The notes under the pieces: model-generated | The model's input: only the letters and a program-made list of their open reading frames with translations | Databases searched by the model: none | What the model was told of the DNA's origin: nothing | Shown: piece by piece, positions 61,006 to 64,000 of the stretch | Layout of the letters: each line of letters starts with the position of its first letter | Position numbering within the stretch: the first letter of the stretch is position 1 | Program-made: the position numbers and the translations under genes | Assembly: GCF_900169075.1 (NCBI RefSeq) | Contig: NZ_LT827015.1 | Coordinates: 930,001 to 994,000 of the forward strand | DNA length: 64,000 nt | Source: Chryseobacterium phocaeense | GTDB lineage: Bacteria > Bacteroidota > Bacteroidia > Flavobacteriales > Weeksellaceae | Direction of reading: 5' to 3'

Positions 61006-61036
61006 TTTGTTTGACTTTGTAAGCGCTGTAACTTTG
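61006..61036 (+). promoter_or_regulatory. Promoter of the efflux operon
   Basis: -33 TTTG at 61006-61009 and -7 TAACTTTG at 61029-61036 with a 19-nt spacer, 20 nt before the tolC-like ATG. A second TTTG at 61010-61013 (15-nt spacer) overlaps. The T-rich half-sites just upstream (ACATCTTT, ACATTTG) could be AraC-regulator contacts. Confidence 0.7.
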
Positions 61037-61056
61037 CCTTCGTAAAACAAGGTAAA

Positions 61057-62367
61057 ATGACAAAGAATATAAAAACAGCACTGTCACTCGTGGCAGCTCT
61101 ATTCCCTGTGCTGTTTTTTTCGCAACAGATTAAACAAATGACTGCAGGTGAAGCGGCTGATTTGGCTGTAAAAAATCATCAGCAGCTCAAAGTATCGGCT
61201 CAGAATATTGATATTGCCAAGCAAAACACTAATGTAGCAAAACTTCAAAAGCTCCCTAATATTACAGCTTCTACAAGCCAGTTCTATTTAGGGGATGTGG
61301 TAGCCATCGACAAAGATTTTTCGAATTCAACTACTATTCCAATGCCGCATTACGGAAGTTCATATGCGGTACAGGCAACCCAGCTGATCTTTAAAGGAGG
61401 TCTGGTGAATAAATCCATTGAAATGGCAGCGCTCCGCGAACAGCTTTCTGAGCTGGATCTGGAAAAGAACAAGCTTGATGTAAAATTTCTTGTGATTTCC
61501 AATTATCTGGATGTCTATAAAATTGTGAACCAGGAATTGGTGTTTCAAAATAATAAAAAGCTGGCCCAGGAACGTCTTAAGAATATTCAGAAGTTTTATC
61601 AGCAGGGTATGGTAACGCGTAACGAAGTGATCCGCGGGGAACTGGCCATTAAAAATCTGGATCAGGGCATTCTGACTTTAGTCAACAACAAAAAGATCCT
61701 TAATTATAATCTGAACATTGCATTGGGGCTTCCTGCCGAAACAGAAATTGTTCCTGTAGAAAATCTGGAGAATAAAGAATCCGGTATCGGGATGGAGTAT
61801 TATATGAGCCTTGCCCACGACAGCAACCCTCAATTAAAATCGGCAAGGAAAAACATAGATGTGGCGGATAAAAATATTGAAATTATCAAGACGGATCAGC
61901 TGCCAACACTTTCAGGATTTGGAGGCTATACGTTACAGCGCCCGATTACAACAAGGAATCCTGTTCTGGATATGTATTCCGGAGGCTGGCAGGCAGGTGT
62001 TTCCTTGAGCTATAATATCGATAATTTATACAAAACAAAAGAAAAAGTAAAACTGGGTGAGCTTCAGAAAACGCAGGCAGGTGATGCCGTAACGCTGGTT
62101 CAGCAAAATGTAGATATGGCCGTAAATGCGGCCTATGTGAAGTACCAGGAATCTATCCAGCAGGCAGATATTCTGAACGATGCAAAAAGACTGGCAGAAG
62201 AAAACTATAAAATTACTGAAGCCAAATACTTAAACCAACTGGCAGTACAGGCTGAAATGATCGATGCTCAAAACCAGAAGCTTCAGTCGGAGCTGGATTT
62301 TGCCAATGCGGAAATCACTGTGCTGTATCAATACTATAATCTGCTGAAAGCTGCAGGAACGCTTTAA
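61057..62367 (+). CDS. TolC-family outer-membrane efflux protein
   Basis: The protein has 436 aa with a signal peptide (AALFPVLFFSQ). Two repeats of the outer-membrane efflux (OEP) fold are visible: long helices with DLAVKNHQQLKVSAQNIDIA and the barrel strand NITASTSQFYLGDVVAIDKD in the first, and MSLAHDSNPQLKSARKNIDV and SGGWQAGVSLSYNIDNLYKT in the second, each ending in a heptad-rich helix. It forms the outer-membrane channel of a tripartite pump with the next two genes. First gene of the operon; 22 bp to the adaptor gene. Confidence 0.94.
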   Translation: MTKNIKTALSLVAALFPVLFFSQQIKQMTAGEAADLAVKNHQQLKVSAQNIDIAKQNTNVAKLQKLPNITASTSQFYLGDVVAIDKDFSNSTTIPMPHYGSSYAVQATQLIFKGGLVNKSIEMAALREQLSELDLEKNKLDVKFLVISNYLDVYKIVNQELVFQNNKKLAQERLKNIQKFYQQGMVTRNEVIRGELAIKNLDQGILTLVNNKKILNYNLNIALGLPAETEIVPVENLENKESGIGMEYYMSLAHDSNPQLKSARKNIDVADKNIEIIKTDQLPTLSGFGGYTLQRPITTRNPVLDMYSGGWQAGVSLSYNIDNLYKTKEKVKLGELQKTQAGDAVTLVQQNVDMAVNAAYVKYQESIQQADILNDAKRLAEENYKITEAKYLNQLAVQAEMIDAQNQKLQSELDFANAEITVLYQYYNLLKAAGTL

Positions 62368-62389
62368 TTTAAAACTGAAAATCAAGACA

Positions 62390-63505
62390 ATGGAAAACAA
62401 GGAGACAACTCAAAATACCCAGGCCGCTCCGGTACAGTCAGGAGCAGCTGCTAAAAAGAAACAGAATAAAAAGAACAAAATCAGAGCGATAATCTCTAAT
62501 ATAGTAGTATTTCTGGTTATTGGATTCGGACTTTACTGGCTGGTCCGTGAATATTTCCACATCGGGGATAAAACCTACACGGAAGCAGCCCAGGTTGAGG
62601 AGTTTATCAACCCGATCAATACAAGGGTTTCCGCCTATATCAAAGACATTAAATTCATCGAACACCAGAAGGTTAAAAAAGGAGATACCCTTGTTATTCT
62701 GGATAAAAATGAATTATTAACCCAATTGGGACAGGCGGAAGCTGCGTATCAGAATGCGCTGGCGCAGAGATCGGCAACAAGTTCATCCGTCAATACCGTT
62801 TCCAACAATGTAAGTGTAATGGAATCCAATATTGCAGGTGCAAAAGCTAGATTATGGAATGCCGAACAGAATTTAAACCGCTATAAAAACCTTTTGGCCG
62901 CAGAAGCCGTTACCAGACAGCAGTATGATCAGATCAAAACTGAATATGATGCGCAGAAAGCAGCCTATGAAACGCTGGTCAATCAGAAGCAGTCTGCTAA
63001 TTTATCCACGACTGAGGTCAGAAGTAAGTTAGGAATCAATGATGCCGAGATCAAAAGGACAAAATCCGCATTGGATATGGCGAAAATCAATCTTTCCTAC
63101 ACGGTGATTACAGCGCCTTATGACGGTATCATGGGCCGCAGAACAATCTCTGAAGGACAGCTGATCCAACCCGGACAGCAGGTAGCTACCATCGTTCTTA
63201 ACGGACAGAAATGGGTAACCGCCAATTTCCTGGAAAGCCAGATGCCGAATATCAGAATCGGGGAGAAAATGATGATGACCGCAGATGCCCTGGGAGGTAA
63301 ACAATTTGAAGGGACGGTGACTGCTATTTCTGCAGCTACAGGCTCACGATACTCAAATGTTCCTACCGATAACTCCACAGGAAATTTTATCAAAGTACAG
63401 CAAAGGATTCCCGTACGGATAGAATTCAGTACCGCCAATAAAAAAGAGGACCTGGACAAACTGAGTGCAGGAATGAATATGAATGTGAATATTAATTTAA
63501 ATTGA
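62390..63505 (+). CDS. HlyD/EmrA-family membrane-fusion (adaptor) protein
   Basis: The protein has 371 aa. A Lys/Gln-rich N terminus and a single transmembrane helix (about 32-52, ISNIVVFLVIGFGLYWLV) anchor it in the inner membrane. The periplasmic part has a split lipoyl domain (IKDIKFIEHQKVKKGDTLVI and SYTVITAPYDGIMGRRTISE) around a coiled-coil hairpin (about 110-215), then a beta-barrel domain (GQKWVTANFLESQMPNIRIG). EmrA-type architecture fits a DHA2-type MFS partner. The MFS gene begins 228 bp later. Confidence 0.94.
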   Translation: MENKETTQNTQAAPVQSGAAAKKKQNKKNKIRAIISNIVVFLVIGFGLYWLVREYFHIGDKTYTEAAQVEEFINPINTRVSAYIKDIKFIEHQKVKKGDTLVILDKNELLTQLGQAEAAYQNALAQRSATSSSVNTVSNNVSVMESNIAGAKARLWNAEQNLNRYKNLLAAEAVTRQQYDQIKTEYDAQKAAYETLVNQKQSANLSTTEVRSKLGINDAEIKRTKSALDMAKINLSYTVITAPYDGIMGRRTISEGQLIQPGQQVATIVLNGQKWVTANFLESQMPNIRIGEKMMMTADALGGKQFEGTVTAISAATGSRYSNVPTDNSTGNFIKVQQRIPVRIEFSTANKKEDLDKLSAGMNMNVNINLN

Positions 63506-63732
63506 AAGATTTAAGAATTTAAACATTGAAAGATTTTAAGAAGGAAGATGGAAGATGGAAGATGGGAGTTAATGCAGGTGAAAAATAGCTTCCGGCCCCT
63601 CTCTGTAATTTCTAATTTTTCAAAAGGAATTTATTTGGAATGCAGAAGTATAATGACAAAGATAACTTCCATCTCCCATCCCCACGCTTCCATCCTCTAA
63701 TTTCTAACCTCTAATATCTAACTTCTAAACCC
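63506..63732. repeat. GGAAG/CTTCC and AAAGATT simple repeats between adaptor and MFS genes
   Basis: Three units of GGAAGAT (about 63542-63562) face CTTCCATCTCCCATCC (about 63668-63683), then a TAATTTCTAACCTCTAATAT run (about 63700-63725). AAAGATT-rich DNA lies at 63507-63537. It interrupts the operon without a clear terminator. Confidence 0.6.
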
Positions 63733-64000
63733 ATGTACAACAAAGGACTATACAATAACTGGGTGCCTAAACCCATACAGCTGCTGCTCATCGCACTGTT
63801 ACTGGCAGTGGTGATGCCTCTTGGTGGCGTATACACCGGAAACATCAGCTATCTGGTGAGCGGGACCGGGGCAATGACAGAATACTTTATGTGGGCAAAT
63901 TATGCCACCACCATAGGAATGGGCGCCTGTATGCCGGTTGTCCTCAGAATGAAGATGAGATTCAAGGTGAGGGATAAAATGACAATCCTTCTGGTATTAC
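63733..64000 (+). CDS. MFS efflux transporter, EmrB/DHA2-like (partial, cut by window end)
   Basis: The first 89 residues are visible from ATG 63733 and run off the window. They show WVPKPIQLLLIALLLAVVMP as helix 1 and a second helix region MWANYATTIGMGACMPVVLR, followed by a basic loop (MKMRFKVRDKM) entering helix 3. Position behind TolC and EmrA-like genes indicates the inner-membrane pump of a tripartite drug-efflux system. The assignment to DHA2 is mostly from context. Confidence 0.75.
   Translation, partial: MYNKGLYNNWVPKPIQLLLIALLLAVVMPLGGVYTGNISYLVSGTGAMTEYFMWANYATTIGMGACMPVVLRMKMRFKVRDKMTILLVL

Overview
This window looks like chromosome from a low-GC Bacteroidota, most likely a Chryseobacterium-type member of the Weeksellaceae. 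The evidence is the set of protein families (a PorT-like type IX secretion protein next to ubiE, a flavobacterial short-chain L-threonine dehydrogenase, DUF3857 proteins, short GG-leader Cys-rich peptides), the many promoter -7 boxes of the form TAnnTTTG, and the AT-rich intergenic DNA. It is mostly core chromosome. I see no integrase, transposase, phage module, CRISPR array, tRNA or rRNA.

Layout. 1-8.5 kb: a direct-repeat array, lysS, a double-OmpA protein, cydAB (minus strand) and gyrB. 8.6-14.6 kb: three tandem DUF3857/transglutaminase-like secreted proteins; the middle one keeps the Cys-His pair and the outer two have lost it. 14.6-24.5 kb: a DUF3298-type lipoprotein, a lipid kinase, DctA, gamma-glutamyltranspeptidase, threonine dehydrogenase, a degenerate deacetylase, a metallophosphoesterase and a KAS III-like enzyme. 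24.6-30.6 kb: an unknown membrane protein with ubiE and porT, then a coiled-coil protein and zapA, a 6S-like RNA, rny and an MFS transporter. 30.7-39.0 kb: three double-glycine-leader Cys-rich peptides, a LysR/YeiH pair with a hairpin over the transporter start, a CLC antiporter under a fluoride riboswitch, a thioesterase, an isomerase, an ArsC-like protein and a PhoD-like phosphatase. 39-53 kb: idi-(unknown)-gcvT, a HAD protein, serA, mscL, nnr, yidD-lgt, rarA, a DUF2339 protein and pheA. 53.5-64 kb: a hotdog thioesterase, dnaA, an LMW-PTP/NTF2-like/RsmI-like operon, DUF4349 and DUF2891 proteins, and an AraC regulator followed by a TolC-HlyD-MFS efflux operon cut by the window end.

The clearest regulatory unit is the fluoride riboswitch plus CLC gene, where aptamer, pseudoknot and a start-proximal competing helix are all visible. 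The most open biology is in the GG-leader peptides (30717-31405 and 38830-39012), which have no obvious processing or export enzyme nearby. Intergenic DNA carries several dispersed simple-repeat families: TTYAARG heptamers, GGAAG-rich, GGCGAAA-rich and ATTGACAATTGAC-type. Several of these sit at gene 3' ends and some form large inverted repeats.
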